A DNA stretch of 64,000 bases from Gemmatimonadota bacterium (GCA_016873995.1 VGVR01000003.1:62001-126000), one strand, 5' to 3'. Numbered from the stretch's first letter, positions 40,398 through 50,252 are shown. Made by a program: numbers and translations. Notes: generated from the sequence alone by a model not told the origin.

Positions 40398-41792
40398 GTG
40401 AGGCTCACGTTCTGGGGTGCGGCGCAGACCGTCACCGGCTCGATGCACATGCTCGAGCTGGGCGGTCGGCGCGTACTGCTCGACTGTGGGCTCTTCCAGG
40501 GGCGGCGGGCCGAAGCCAGCCGCATCAACCGCGAGTTTCCGGCGTCGCCATCGAGCATCGATGTGGTGCTGCTCTCGCATGCGCACATCGACCACTCGGG
40601 GCTCCTGCCCCGGCTCTATCGAGACGGGTTTCGAGGTCGCGTCTTCGCGACTCGCGCGACGGTCGATCTCTGCGAGGCGATGCTCGCCGACAGCGCGCAC
40701 ATCCAGGAGAAAGACGTCGAGTGGGTGAATAGACGGGAGCACCGGCGCGGGAGTGATCGCATCGAGCCGCTCTACTCTGCCGAGGATGTGGAGGGGCTGC
40801 TCGGGTGCTTCGAGGGCGTCGACTACCGCGAGAGCTTCTCTCCCTTCGCCGGGCTCCAGGTCGAGTACCGGGACGCGGGCCACATCCTCGGCTCGGCGTC
40901 GATGACGCTCACGGTGGCCGGGGGCGGGCGCACGCAGCGGCTCGGGTTCACCGGGGACGTGGGCCGAGCGCATCGTCCGATTCTGCGGGACCCCGATCCG
41001 ATGCCGGATTGCGACTGGCTCATCAGCGAGTCGACGCACGGCGGGCGCGTGCACGAGCCCGCCGAGCAGGCCAAGGAGCACCTGGCTCGCGTGGTCGGCG
41101 AGACGGCGGCGCGAGGCGGAAAGGTGATCATTCCGGCGTTCGCGGTCGGCCGCACGCAGGAGATCGTGCACGAACTCGACGGGCTCCAGCACAAGGGGAA
41201 GCTTCCCCCCATCCCCGTCTACGTCGACAGCCCGCTCGCCGTAGACGTAACCGAGGTCTTCCGCGCGCACCCTGAGTGCTTCGACGAGCCCATGCGCGCC
41301 CACATCCAGAGAGACGCGAACCCATTCGGCTTCGCACGGCTGACGTACATTCGCGACGCTGAGGAGTCGAAGAAGCTCAACGCGTCGCGCTTGCCCATGG
41401 TCATTCTCTCGGCTTCAGGGATGTGCGAGGCGGGTAGGGTGCTGCATCACCTCCGGAACAACGTCGCCGACCCGCGCAACACCGTCATGATCGTCGGATA
41501 CTGCGCGCCCCACACGCTGGGCCGGCGCATCGTCGAGCGAGAGCGCGAGGTGCGCATCTTCGGCGAGTCGCACCCGCTGCGCGCGCACGTGGAGGTCATG
41601 AACGCCTATTCGGCGCACGCGGATCAGCCCGAGTTGGTCGACTTCATAGGTCGCATGGATCGCGATCGCCTGCATCGGATCTTCCTGGTCCACGGCGACC
41701 CTTCTGCGCAGCTCGCGCTGGCGGACGCGCTCGTCGCCGCAGGTACCGTGCGGCCCGAGGCGCCGGGCCGGGGAGAGAGCGTGGAGCTGTGA
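40398..41792 (+). CDS. Metallo-beta-lactamase / beta-CASP RNA exonuclease-like protein
   Basis: A 464-residue nuclease of the MBL-beta-CASP group (CPSF73/YSH1-like bacterial proteins). Zinc motif HAHIDH (His61, His63, Asp65, His66), later GHILGSASM and FTGDVGR. The beta-CASP insert has PAFAVGRTQEI and the ESTHGG turn; the RMMBL C-terminal part has AYSAHADQPELVDF and FLVHGDPSA. It most likely processes or degrades RNA. GTG 40398 begins directly at the conserved RLTFWGAAQTVTGS. It follows serA by 40 bases. It converges on the FAD oxidoreductase gene with 164 bases of no recognisable gene between. Confidence 0.9.
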   Translation: MRLTFWGAAQTVTGSMHMLELGGRRVLLDCGLFQGRRAEASRINREFPASPSSIDVVLLSHAHIDHSGLLPRLYRDGFRGRVFATRATVDLCEAMLADSAHIQEKDVEWVNRREHRRGSDRIEPLYSAEDVEGLLGCFEGVDYRESFSPFAGLQVEYRDAGHILGSASMTLTVAGGGRTQRLGFTGDVGRAHRPILRDPDPMPDCDWLISESTHGGRVHEPAEQAKEHLARVVGETAARGGKVIIPAFAVGRTQEIVHELDGLQHKGKLPPIPVYVDSPLAVDVTEVFRAHPECFDEPMRAHIQRDANPFGFARLTYIRDAEESKKLNASRLPMVILSASGMCEAGRVLHHLRNNVADPRNTVMIVGYCAPHTLGRRIVEREREVRIFGESHPLRAHVEVMNAYSAHADQPELVDFIGRMDRDRLHRIFLVHGDPSAQLALADALVAAGTVRPEAPGRGESVEL

Positions 41793-41956
41793 GGCGGTAG
41801 TGTTCGCCGTCGATCTGTACATTCGTCGCGAGAACGCCTCCTCGCGAGGTTGCCTATTCCCGGAGTTCCTTCGTCGAGCGCCTGACCGAGGATGCCCTTC
41901 TCGACGCGCAGGAGTATGCGCGCCTCGAGGGAGCTTTGCAGGCGTCGTGGCCGGAA

Positions 41957-44854
41957 CTAGGGGCGCCCGCCCGGCCCCACCGCCCCGTGCAACACCATCG
42001 CCGCATGCACGGCGCGCCTGCCCGTCCCGTCCATGATCTGCGCTCGGCAGCTCGTCCCGTCGGCAACGATCGTCGCGTTCTCAGCTGCAGAGCGGACCGC
42101 CGGAAAGAGCGACAGCTCACCCATGGCGATCGAGACGTCGTAGTGCTCCCTGTGGTACCCGAACGACCCTGCCATGCCGCAGCAGCTCGACTCGATGGCG
42201 GTCACCTTTGCTCCGGGGATGCGGCCGAGCATCCGCAACGTGGCCGCCGCGCCACCGGCGGCCTTCTGGTGGCAGTGTCCGTGTACGTGAATCGCCGTCG
42301 GGCCGCCCTGAGACGCCAACGGTAGCTCGCGCCCCTCACCCCACGCCCTGTCGAGCAGCTCCTCGAGCAGCACGGCACGGCTCGCCACCGCGCGGGCCGC
42401 TGGCGTAGGCACGAGGTCTGGCACCTCGTCCTTGAGCGTGTACAGGCATGAAGGCTCGACGCCGACGATGGCGACGCCGCGCTCCGCGAGTGGTGCCAGC
42501 GCTTCGACCGTGCGGCGCGCTTCGGCGCGCGCCTCGTCGAGCATCCCCGCGCTCAGATACGTGCGCCCGCAACACAGAGGGCGTCCTCTCTTCGGCGCGG
42601 CCGCAGACATCGCTGACCAGCCACCAGCGGCGAGCACGCGAGCTGCGGCGCGCGCGTTCTCCGGCTCGAGCCATCGGGTGAACGTGTCCACGAAGAGCAC
42701 GGCCTCGGGAGAACCAGCGAGCGTCAGCTCGTCGTCTCGCCAGGGGCGCTTTGCCCAGCGCGGCAAGGTGCGTTTGCGCGCCAGACCGAGAGCGCCACCG
42801 AATGGCCCGTTCGCGCCGAGGTTGGCGAGTGACGCCACGCGCGACACCAGTGGCGCCACCCGCGGCAGCGCCGCGAGCGCCTGCTCGCGTAGCGGGACAC
42901 CGTGCAGTTGGTTCTGGCGGTGCTGCCACTCGAGCTTGATGCGGGCCATGTCGACACTGGTTGGACACTCGCGCTTGCATGCCTTGCACGAGACGCACAG
43001 CGACAGTGCTTCCGCCATCTCCGGAGAGTCGAGCCCGTCGGTGCCGTTTCCGAGCTGACCGGTGAGCGCGAGCCTGAGCGCATTCGCCCGCCCGCGCGTG
43101 CTGTGCCACTCGTCTTGCGTCACGCGAAAGGACGGGCACATGACCCCCGGGTTCGACTTCCGGCAGGTGCCGTTGTTGTCGCAGCGCTCGACCGCCCCCA
43201 GCAGCCCACCCGTCGCGCTCCAGTCCAGCACGACCGGCAGCGCCCGGCCCGCGTAGCCAGGATGGAACCGGAAGAGCGACCGGTCGTCCATACGCGGCGG
43301 GTCCACGATCTTGCCGGGGTTCAGGAGTCCGTGCGGATCGAACGTGCGCTTCACCTCGTCGTAGGCGCGAACGAGACGGTCGCCGAGCATCGTCTTCAAG
43401 AACTCCGAGCGGACGATGCCATCTCCGTGCTCACCCGAGTGCGTTCCGCCGAGGTCCCGCACCACCACGTGCACGGCATCTGCGATGGTTCGCACGCGCG
43501 CCACGTCCTCCGGGTCCTTCAGGTTGAGCGCGGGGCGCACGTGCAGGCATCCCACCGACGCGTGCGCGTACCACGTGCCGTCGACGCCGTGGCGGGCGAA
43601 GATCTCGTCCACGCGGCGCGCGTACTCAGCGAGGTGCTCGAGGGGTACGGCGCAGTCCTCGATGAACGAGACCGGCCGTCGGGGGCCCGCCATCGACATG
43701 ACGATGCTGAGTCCTCCCTGCCGCACGCTCCACAGCTCCGCCTGCGCGCCGCCGTCCTCGACCCGCACAACGGCGTCCGGGTAGCCCAGGTCACCGAGCA
43801 AGGCTGCGAGGTCGTCGAGCCGGCGACCGAGGTCCGCGGTGCTGGACTCCGCTGCGAACTCCACCAAGAGCAGCGCTCCCGGTGCGCCGCGCACGAAGCG
43901 GCGGAGTACCTCCCGGTAGTCGGGTCGCTCGCTCGCCAGCTGCAGCACGGTCCGGTCCACGAGCTCGACCGCGGTTGGCCCGAGCGCGACCATGTGCTGG
44001 ACCGTGTCGAGCGCCTCGAGCAGGCCCGGGAAGTGACACACGCCGACGACGCGTCGCGTCGGCAAGGGCGCGAGCGCGAGTCGCAGTCGCGTGAAGAACG
44101 CGAGCGTACCCTCCGATCCCACCAGGAGCTGCGCGATATTCTCACGGTCGGGATGCAAGCGGTCGAGCGCGTACCCCGCCACGTTGCGCAGCACGCGCGG
44201 CGTACGGCGGGCGATCTCGTCTGCCTCCTGCGCGAAGAGCGCGCGCAAGGCATGCACTTCGGCCGGGAAGCTATGCGCGCTCAGTGCGCCATTGCCGAGC
44301 CAGAGGCGACGTCCGTCCGCGAGCACGACCTCCAGCGCGGAGACGTTGTCGACCATCATCCCGTAGCGGAGCGAGCGCGTCCCCGCGCTGTTGTTGCCAG
44401 CCATCCCCCCGAGCGTCGCGCGGCTGCTCGTCGACGGATCGACCGGGAACCAGAGGCCGGAAGACTTCAGGCGTGCGTTGAGCTGGTCGAGCACGACCCC
44501 AGGCTCGACTTCGACCTCGTGCCCGCCGGACTCGGTGCGCCCGACCTCGCCGACCCCAGTGAGCCAGCGGCTCGTATCGACGACGACGGCTCGGCCGATC
44601 GTCTGCCCGCACTGCGACGTCCCACCCCCGCGCGGGAGCACCGGGACGCCTTCCGTGCGTGCGATCTCCATGACCGCCTCGACATCGGTCGTCGACCGCG
44701 GGAAGACCACCCCGAGCGGCTCGATCTGATAGTGCGACGCGTCCGTCGAGTAGAGCCCGCGTGTGAACGCGTCGAAGCGCACCTCACCCGCGAGCGCACG
44801 CGCGAGTTTGCGAGCGAGTGCCGAGTCACCAGGACTGTGCGTGGAAGCGGTCAC
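41957..44854 (-). CDS. FAD/Fe-S oxidoreductase, YdiJ-like (D-2-hydroxyglutarate / D-lactate dehydrogenase type)
   Basis: A 965-residue respiratory-type dehydrogenase. N-terminal PCMH/VAO FAD domain (YQIEPLGVVFPRSTTDVEAVM, PRGGGTSQCGQTIG), then the FAD-oxidase C-terminal domain (about residues 270-520). Next a CDNNGTCR region and a [4Fe-4S] motif CVSCKACKRECPTSVDM near residues 620-640, and finally a CCG domain (HCHQKAAGG, ESSCCGMAGSFGYHREHYD). The same order and length occur in E. coli YdiJ, now known as a D-2-hydroxyglutarate dehydrogenase, and in some D-lactate dehydrogenases. It would pass electrons to quinone. GTG 44854 is the start. It is divergent from a crotonase gene 85 bases away. 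Confidence 0.88.
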   Translation of the reverse strand: MTASTHSPGDSALARKLARALAGEVRFDAFTRGLYSTDASHYQIEPLGVVFPRSTTDVEAVMEIARTEGVPVLPRGGGTSQCGQTIGRAVVVDTSRWLTGVGEVGRTESGGHEVEVEPGVVLDQLNARLKSSGLWFPVDPSTSSRATLGGMAGNNSAGTRSLRYGMMVDNVSALEVVLADGRRLWLGNGALSAHSFPAEVHALRALFAQEADEIARRTPRVLRNVAGYALDRLHPDRENIAQLLVGSEGTLAFFTRLRLALAPLPTRRVVGVCHFPGLLEALDTVQHMVALGPTAVELVDRTVLQLASERPDYREVLRRFVRGAPGALLLVEFAAESSTADLGRRLDDLAALLGDLGYPDAVVRVEDGGAQAELWSVRQGGLSIVMSMAGPRRPVSFIEDCAVPLEHLAEYARRVDEIFARHGVDGTWYAHASVGCLHVRPALNLKDPEDVARVRTIADAVHVVVRDLGGTHSGEHGDGIVRSEFLKTMLGDRLVRAYDEVKRTFDPHGLLNPGKIVDPPRMDDRSLFRFHPGYAGRALPVVLDWSATGGLLGAVERCDNNGTCRKSNPGVMCPSFRVTQDEWHSTRGRANALRLALTGQLGNGTDGLDSPEMAEALSLCVSCKACKRECPTSVDMARIKLEWQHRQNQLHGVPLREQALAALPRVAPLVSRVASLANLGANGPFGGALGLARKRTLPRWAKRPWRDDELTLAGSPEAVLFVDTFTRWLEPENARAAARVLAAGGWSAMSAAAPKRGRPLCCGRTYLSAGMLDEARAEARRTVEALAPLAERGVAIVGVEPSCLYTLKDEVPDLVPTPAARAVASRAVLLEELLDRAWGEGRELPLASQGGPTAIHVHGHCHQKAAGGAAATLRMLGRIPGAKVTAIESSCCGMAGSFGYHREHYDVSIAMGELSLFPAVRSAAENATIVADGTSCRAQIMDGTGRRAVHAAMVLHGAVGPGGRP

Positions 44855-44938
44855 GAGGAAGCGAAGGGGGATGCCGCCGCGGAAGGGGCCGCAAGATTGT
44901 AGTGGCGTTCGACCCGCATCGCACCAGACATTGGAGAC

Positions 44939-45595
44939 ATGGGCTCACGCATCCGCGTCGACGTTACGCGACCTCTCGCGACGGTTCTGCTGGAGCCGGC
45001 TGGGGCGCCGGAGGATGTGGAGGACGGGGGGTGGCGCACCCTCGCCGCAGCGTTCCATGCACTCTCCCTGCGCAGGGATGTCCATGCGGTCGTCGTTCGC
45101 GGAACGCTTGGACGAGCACCCGCGGCTCGGCAGAATGATCGGGATGCCGAGGGAACGGGTGCCGACCGCACCCCACTACCGTCCGAGGAGGTCGACGCCG
45201 CGCTCGCGGCCGTGCGTTCTTGCCGACACCCCACGGTGGCGGTCATCGAGGGACTCTGCGTAGGCGCTGACCTCGAGCTCGCGGCGTGCTGTGATCTGCG
45301 CGTTTGCGGCGAGTCGAGTCGGCTCGGGGCCCCGATCGATCGAGGGGAGACGAACGGCACCTTCATGGGATTGTCTCAGCTCCTGGGTGCGAGCCCGGCG
45401 CTCGAAGCCCTCCAGGGCGGTGACATGCTGGATGCCGAGCGCGCCCGGGCGTACGGCCTCGTCAGCCACGTGCACCCCGACGCAGCGGTGGTCGAGCACG
45501 CCTATCGCCTCGCCGCGGGTGCCCCCTTGGTGAACCGCTGGCACAAGAGTGTCGTGCAACGTCTACATGATAGGACTACGCCGCCCGTAACTTAG
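44939..45595 (+). CDS. Enoyl-CoA hydratase/isomerase (crotonase) family protein
   Basis: A 218-residue crotonase-fold protein. PTVAVIEGLCVGADLELAACCDLRVCG matches the conserved helix that makes the oxyanion hole (usually AVNGxAxGGGxELAL); ERARAYGLVSHVHPD is the later family segment. The N-terminus is shorter than usual (lacks part of the first oxyanion loop), and the Glu residues normally used for hydration are not clear, so it may catalyse another crotonase reaction or be non-catalytic. It is unrelated by position to the pseudogene at 30.3-31.0 kb, which is a second crotonase. The last four bases overlap the convergent ctaB stop. Confidence 0.8.
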   Translation: MGSRIRVDVTRPLATVLLEPAGAPEDVEDGGWRTLAAAFHALSLRRDVHAVVVRGTLGRAPAARQNDRDAEGTGADRTPLPSEEVDAALAAVRSCRHPTVAVIEGLCVGADLELAACCDLRVCGESSRLGAPIDRGETNGTFMGLSQLLGASPALEALQGGDMLDAERARAYGLVSHVHPDAAVVEHAYRLAAGAPLVNRWHKSVVQRLHDRTTPPVT

Positions 45596-46443
45596 ACGCG
45601 GACGGCGTCGAAGAACATGAAGCCCAGCAGGATCGGGTGATAGACGAGCGAAGCCAGGAAGAGCTTGCGTGCTGCTCCCTCCGACATGTCCCGTGCCGTC
45701 CGGACCGCCACCCCCAGGAACCCGAGGGACGCGGCCAGCGCCGCGCCCAAATACCAGAGCCCGGTAATCCCGAGGAGCGTGGGAGTGAGCGAGACCGGAA
45801 CGAGCAACAGCGTCGCAGCGATCATATGGGCTCCGATCAGCCGTCCGCCTCCTGCAGGGATGAGCTTGAAGCCGACGCGGGCGTAATCGTCCTTGAGCAT
45901 CCACGCGAGGCCGAGGACGTGCGGGAGCTGCCACAGGTACGCGATCGCGAACAGCGCCAGCGCCCCGCTGTCGAGCGAGCCGCTTGCGGCGGTCCAGCCG
46001 ATGAGCGTGGGGAGCGCGCCCGGGACGGCGCCCGCGAGCGTCGCTGCGTACGACCTGCTCTTGAGCGGAGTGTACACGCCGAGGTAGGCGAGCCCCGACA
46101 GCGCTGCCACGGTGGCGGGCAGCCAACCGCTCGCAACTGCCAACCACGCGAGACCCGAGGCCAGCATGCCTACCCCGAACACCAAGGCTTGCCCGGGGCG
46201 CAAGCGACCCGAGGGGAGGGGGCGGTTGCGAGTGCGCGTCATCACCGCGTCGACCTCGCGCTCGAAGTACTGGTTGAGCGCCAGCGCGCCAGCCGTCGAG
46301 ATACCGGTGCCGCCCACCGCGTGGAGGGCAGTCAGAGGCGCCAACGCTCCACCCGCCGCGACGACGGCGCTGACTCCTGCGGTGACCATGACGTAGCCCG
46401 TGATGCCCGGCTTGGTCAGCTCGTAGTAGGCGGCGGCGCTCAT
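45592..46443 (-). CDS. ctaB: Protoheme IX farnesyltransferase (heme O synthase)
   Basis: A 283-residue polytopic inner-membrane prenyltransferase. It starts MSAAAYYELTKPGITGYVMVTAG; the prenyl-diphosphate/Mg2+ motif is NQYFEREVDAVMTRTRNRPL (NxxxDxxxD-type), and the second motif is DDYARVGFKLIPAG with the conserved Lys and Pro. Nine helices are expected. It farnesylates protoheme to heme O for heme-copper oxidases. ATG 46443 opens the conserved start; the longer frame upstream has no membrane character. No cox genes are beside it in this window, so ctaB stands alone, divergent from the TonB-like gene. Confidence 0.92.
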   Translation of the reverse strand: MSAAAYYELTKPGITGYVMVTAGVSAVVAAGGALAPLTALHAVGGTGISTAGALALNQYFEREVDAVMTRTRNRPLPSGRLRPGQALVFGVGMLASGLAWLAVASGWLPATVAALSGLAYLGVYTPLKSRSYAATLAGAVPGALPTLIGWTAASGSLDSGALALFAIAYLWQLPHVLGLAWMLKDDYARVGFKLIPAGGGRLIGAHMIAATLLLVPVSLTPTLLGITGLWYLGAALAASLGFLGVAVRTARDMSEGAARKLFLASLVYHPILLGFMFFDAVRV

Positions 46444-46519
46444 GGGGCGCTCAAGATAGCGCCTCGGCCCTTCCGCCTTCTCGAAACACTCCCCCGGCCG
46501 CGGCAGTAGTATCCGTTGC

Positions 46520-47203
46520 ATGGAAGAGGCGATGAGCGGAACCGCGAGGGATCGTCGGCGCCGGGAGCGCAGCATCTGGCGCACGGGATTGTTCGTGTCG
46601 GTGCTCATCCACTTGCTGGTGGTCTTGTCGTGGCGCGGAACGGTGATTCCTCCGTCGCCGCTGGCCGCGGCCGGCCCCCGCACCGGGGACGATCGGGCGG
46701 CGCCGGGCACGCTCCAGGCCATGAACGTCCGCACCCCGACCACGATTCCGCGGGTGCCGCCCCCGGTGCTGGTGCCGACGGAGATCGTGCTCGACTCGAT
46801 CCTCCTCGCCGACCTGGACGAGGTGTCGAACTTCGATCCTGCGTCGGTGCTCGGCGATCAGCCCGGTCTCCCTGGGCCCCCGGGGCTGCCCGGGGGGACC
46901 GGGACGGGTGACGGAGGCAACGCCGAGAGCGGCCGCGATCGGCTCGAGCCCGCCTCGCCGCGTGGCATATTCATGCCGCCGGCGAATCGTGACCTCCGCG
47001 GCACCGACGTGCAGGTGTGGGTCTTCGTGGACGAGGCCGGTCGCGTGGTCGCGGATTCGACGCGGTTGGAGCCGCCCACCCGCGACCGCGACTTCAATCG
47101 GCGGCTCATCCGCGAAGCAGCGGAGTGGGTCTTCCGCCCGGCTCAGCAAGACGGTAAGGCCGTGGCGTCCTGGTTCCCCTACCGGATCGGCATCGGCATG
47201 TAG
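46520..47203 (+). CDS. TonB-like energy-transducer protein
   Basis: A 227-residue single-pass membrane protein. A basic cytoplasmic start (RDRRRRERSIW) precedes one helix (RTGLFVSVLIHLLVVLSW). Next is a Pro-rich periplasmic stretch with a collagen-like GLPGPPGLPGGTGTG run. The globular end (GIFMPPANRDLRGTDVQVWVFVDEAGRVV ... LIREAAEWVFRPAQQDGK) matches the TonB C-terminal domain, which touches receptor TonB boxes. It may energise the TonB receptor at 21.4 kb or other receptors. No ExbB/ExbD gene is close. Start ATG 46520; a second in-frame ATG lies 12 bases on. Confidence 0.8.
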   Translation: MEEAMSGTARDRRRRERSIWRTGLFVSVLIHLLVVLSWRGTVIPPSPLAAAGPRTGDDRAAPGTLQAMNVRTPTTIPRVPPPVLVPTEIVLDSILLADLDEVSNFDPASVLGDQPGLPGPPGLPGGTGTGDGGNAESGRDRLEPASPRGIFMPPANRDLRGTDVQVWVFVDEAGRVVADSTRLEPPTRDRDFNRRLIREAAEWVFRPAQQDGKAVASWFPYRIGIGM

Positions 47204-47224
47204 GGCAGGCGTCGCGTGTTCGGC

Positions 47225-47764
47225 TCACGTGCCGACGAGCGCGTCGAGCTTGAGCACCGTATTCCAGTTGCGCCCGGTCACGCGCGTACCGAGGTGCCTT
47301 TCGACGAGCGCCGTGGTCAGCTTCGAGCGTCCCACACCGTCGGGATAGAGTGCGTACAGCTGACGCCCGACGGCACGGATGACCTCGCGACCCGAGATCG
47401 CCTTCGTCAACGCCGACACGCGTGTCGAGCTCGCCGCGTCCTTCGCCGCCAGAACCAGGAGGTGCCCCGGATCGTCGCGCGCTGCGTCCGGGAACGGATT
47501 CTCGGCCACGATATCGTGCCATTCAGCTGTGGTGCGCACGAAGAAGTCGGTGAAGAGTCCGAGCTGCTCGGCTGCCCCGCGCTCCAGCTCGGCTTCGAGC
47601 TTGGCCGGCGAGCGCCGCTCCGCATCGAAGACCAGGTTGCCGCTCTGGAGCAGCGACTGCGGGCGCTCGAAGCCCATGTCCTCGAGGAGCGCCCGCAGTG
47701 CTTTCATGGCCACCTTGTTGTGGCCGGCTACGTTCACCGCGCGAAGCAGCGCGACGTACCTCAT
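47225..47764 (-). CDS. DUF1697-family protein
   Basis: A 179-residue soluble protein. The family start MRYVALLRAVNVAGHNKVAMKALRALLEDMGF is clear, with SLLQSGNLVFD and NPFPDAARDDPGHLLVL further on and a final NWNTVLKLDAL. DUF1697 proteins are conserved, of unknown biochemistry. It follows the FtsX permease gene on the same strand by 14 bases, so they are likely co-transcribed. It converges on the TonB-like gene with 21 bases between stops. Confidence 0.88.
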   Translation of the reverse strand: MRYVALLRAVNVAGHNKVAMKALRALLEDMGFERPQSLLQSGNLVFDAERRSPAKLEAELERGAAEQLGLFTDFFVRTTAEWHDIVAENPFPDAARDDPGHLLVLAAKDAASSTRVSALTKAISGREVIRAVGRQLYALYPDGVGRSKLTTALVERHLGTRVTGRNWNTVLKLDALVGT

Positions 47765-47778
47765 CGTCTGGCCAGCGG

Positions 47779-50229
47779 CTAATCCGCCCGCAGCGCCCGC
47801 GCGGGATCGACCGCGGCGGTCCGCGTCGCCGGAAGCCACGTGGCCGCCAGCGACACGGCCACGAGCACGACGGCGACCGCGCCATACGTGGGGGGATCCG
47901 TCGGGCTCACGCCGTACAGCAGCGACGCCATCACCGAGCTCAGAGCGCCCGCGCCGATCAAGCCCGTGACCACGCCCGCGCCCGCTAGCAGGAGACCGTG
48001 GCGCACGACCATGGCGCGCACCGACGGGGCGGTGGCGCCGAGTGCCATGCGGACGCCGATCTCGCGCGTGCGCTGGCTCACCACGTAGGACACGACGCCG
48101 TAGATGCCCACGAGGCCGAGCAGCAGAGCGATCCCCGAGGCCGCCCCGAGGAGCGCCATGGTGAAAGACGTGCGCGAAGTGGCGGCGGCGAAGACGTCGT
48201 CCATGGTCCGCGGATTGGAGAGCGGTATACGCGCGTTCAGGGCCTCGGCTTCGCGTCGGAGGATGGGGAGGAGGGCGAGCGGGTCGGTGCGCGCTTTGAG
48301 CACCACCTGGACGCCCCGCGCCGCCTGCGGTGTCGCGGCGGCGCCGATGGTGCTCGGCCAATAGACCATCTCCTCGGCGTCCCCCTCGAGGCTCTCATAC
48401 TTCGCGTCAGCCACGACGCCGACGATCTGAAACCACTCCTCGTTCGGTTGGCCCATCCGCACGCGCCGGCCGAGCGGACTCGCGTCGGGCCACCAATGGC
48501 GCGCGAACGACTCGGAGACGACCACGGAGCGCGCGCCCTCGGCGCCGTCGCCCGGCTCCGGCGAGCGGCCCTCCAGGAGGTCGATGCCGATGGCCTCGAA
48601 GTAGCCGGGCTCGACCTGGTTGTGGCTGGCGAGCACCGGCAGCTCTCCATCTGAGCGCGGGTGATCCTCGATCTCCATCGTGAAGAACGGGCCACCCCCG
48701 GCGAGCGGAACGACCTGGGCGAAACCGACGGCCTCGACACCCGCCTGCGCTCGCAGCGCATCTCCGAGTTGCCGATAGAAGCCCGCGACCTCGGCCCAAC
48801 CCTGGATCTCGCCGGGAGGGATGTTGAAGCCGGCGGTGAGGATGCGCTCGGAGTCGAAGCCCGGGTCGACCGCGCGGAGTGCCTGGAAGCTCCGGAGCAT
48901 CAGGCCCGAACCCGCGAGGAGGACGAGCGCCAGCGCCATCTGCACCACGACGAGCGAGTTGCGCAGCGCGTGGCGCGCTCGTCCACTGGTCGCACCATGG
49001 GCGGCGCCCTCGCGCAACCCGCCCACGAGGCTCGCGCGGCGTAAACGCAATAGCGGGACGAGCCCGAAGAACAGAGCGCACGCCAGCGAGATTCCGGCCG
49101 TGAAGGCGAGGACCCGCAGGTCGACCCCGATCTCCGCGGCGCGTGGGAGCGCCGAGGGCAGGAACCCCATGGCGGCGCGCAGCGCCAGGATCGCGACGGC
49201 CACGCCGAGCAGCGCGCCCGCGACCGACAAGACGAAGCTCTCGCCCATACTGGCGCGCAGCACGTCGGCCCGGCTCGCCCCTATGGCCAGGCGCATCGCC
49301 ATTTCGCGCTGGCGGGCCTCCGCGCGCACGAGCAACAAGTTCGCCACGTTGGCGCACGCGATCAGCAGGACGAAGCCCACGGTTCCGAGCAGGATCCAGA
49401 GCGTGGTGTCGACGTCGCCCACCATCGACTCCTTCAGCGGCGTGACCACCGCGCGCAGCTCGACCTGCTCGAGGAAGGCGGGCGCGCCCGACTCGGGGAA
49501 GATCTCCCGCAGCCGCCCGATCAGGCCGGTCAACTCGGTCAGGGCGCTCTCGACGCTCGCCCCCTCGGCCAGCCGTGCCACGCCGTCCGCTCCGAACGCG
49601 GCGAGCGGCGCGTTGGTGGGGTTCACGGGCATCGGCAGCCAGAGGCGAGCTTCCCGATTCGGGTGACCGAAGTCCGGCGGCATGACCCCAACGATCTCGC
49701 GGACCGTGCCGTTGAGGTCGACCGTCCGGCCGAGGATCGACGGATCGGCGCCGAAGGTGTCACGCCAGAGCCCGTCGCTCAGGATGACCACGGGGTCGGC
49801 GCCCGGCGCGCCCTCCTCCTCGCTGAACGTCCGGCCGATCGCGGCGTCCACCCCCAGGACTCCGAAGAACGACGGCGTGACGGTCTGGGCAGTGACGCGC
49901 TGCGCCTCGCCATCGGTCACCAGGTTCGGTGCCGCGGGCCCGTAGAGCGCGATCTCGTCGAGCGACGCAGCCTGCTCGCGGTAGAGGACGTAGAGCCCCT
50001 GAGACATCGGCAGCTGGTCGGCGCCGCCGCGCCCCAGGTGGCGGAGGGTGACCAGCTCGTCCGAGTCGCGGAAGGGCAGGGGGGAGAGCATGACGCCGTC
50101 CACCAGGGTGAACACGGCCGTATTCGCGCCGATGCCGAGCGCGAGGGTGACGATCGCGACCAGGGCGAACGTCGGATGGCGGGCGAGCGTCCGCGGCGCG
50201 AGGCGCAGGTCGGGGAGGAGTCTGCTCAT
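47779..50229 (-). CDS. ADOP-family FtsX/MacB-type ABC permease (no ATPase)
   Basis: An 816-residue permease of the acidobacterial-duplicated-orphan-permease type. The N-terminal RLAPRTLARHPTFALVAIVTLALGIGANTAVFTLVDGV is diagnostic, followed by a large periplasmic MacB-PCD-like domain, an FtsX domain with three helices (LLGTVGFVLLIACANVANLLL), a second periplasmic domain, and a second FtsX domain with GIALLLGLVGIYGVVSYVVSQRTREIGVRMALG. No nucleotide-binding gene is adjacent. Such permeases are abundant in Acidobacteriota and Gemmatimonadota; their substrates are mostly unknown. The start region (50230-50441) is shared with the divergent PorX-like gene and carries a 14-bp tandem repeat. Confidence 0.92.
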   Translation of the reverse strand: MSRLLPDLRLAPRTLARHPTFALVAIVTLALGIGANTAVFTLVDGVMLSPLPFRDSDELVTLRHLGRGGADQLPMSQGLYVLYREQAASLDEIALYGPAAPNLVTDGEAQRVTAQTVTPSFFGVLGVDAAIGRTFSEEEGAPGADPVVILSDGLWRDTFGADPSILGRTVDLNGTVREIVGVMPPDFGHPNREARLWLPMPVNPTNAPLAAFGADGVARLAEGASVESALTELTGLIGRLREIFPESGAPAFLEQVELRAVVTPLKESMVGDVDTTLWILLGTVGFVLLIACANVANLLLVRAEARQREMAMRLAIGASRADVLRASMGESFVLSVAGALLGVAVAILALRAAMGFLPSALPRAAEIGVDLRVLAFTAGISLACALFFGLVPLLRLRRASLVGGLREGAAHGATSGRARHALRNSLVVVQMALALVLLAGSGLMLRSFQALRAVDPGFDSERILTAGFNIPPGEIQGWAEVAGFYRQLGDALRAQAGVEAVGFAQVVPLAGGGPFFTMEIEDHPRSDGELPVLASHNQVEPGYFEAIGIDLLEGRSPEPGDGAEGARSVVVSESFARHWWPDASPLGRRVRMGQPNEEWFQIVGVVADAKYESLEGDAEEMVYWPSTIGAAATPQAARGVQVVLKARTDPLALLPILRREAEALNARIPLSNPRTMDDVFAAATSRTSFTMALLGAASGIALLLGLVGIYGVVSYVVSQRTREIGVRMALGATAPSVRAMVVRHGLLLAGAGVVTGLIGAGALSSVMASLLYGVSPTDPPTYGAVAVVLVAVSLAATWLPATRTAAVDPARALRAD

Positions 50230-50252
50230 GATGTTGGCTCGGCGCTTGGGGG

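Noticed and set aside
41801-41960. Open stretch reading YSRSSFVERLTEDALLD in the plus frame between the nuclease and the FAD gene
   Set aside because: It looks protein-like, but it follows a TAG at 41798 with no ATG, GTG or TTG before it, and runs antisense into the FAD gene. It may be a gene remnant, but I cannot support it.
42902-44902. Long plus-strand frame of about 666 codons opposite the FAD/Fe-S gene
   Set aside because: It is Arg/His/Glu-rich antisense of a well-supported gene, typical of high-GC shadow frames, with no domain.
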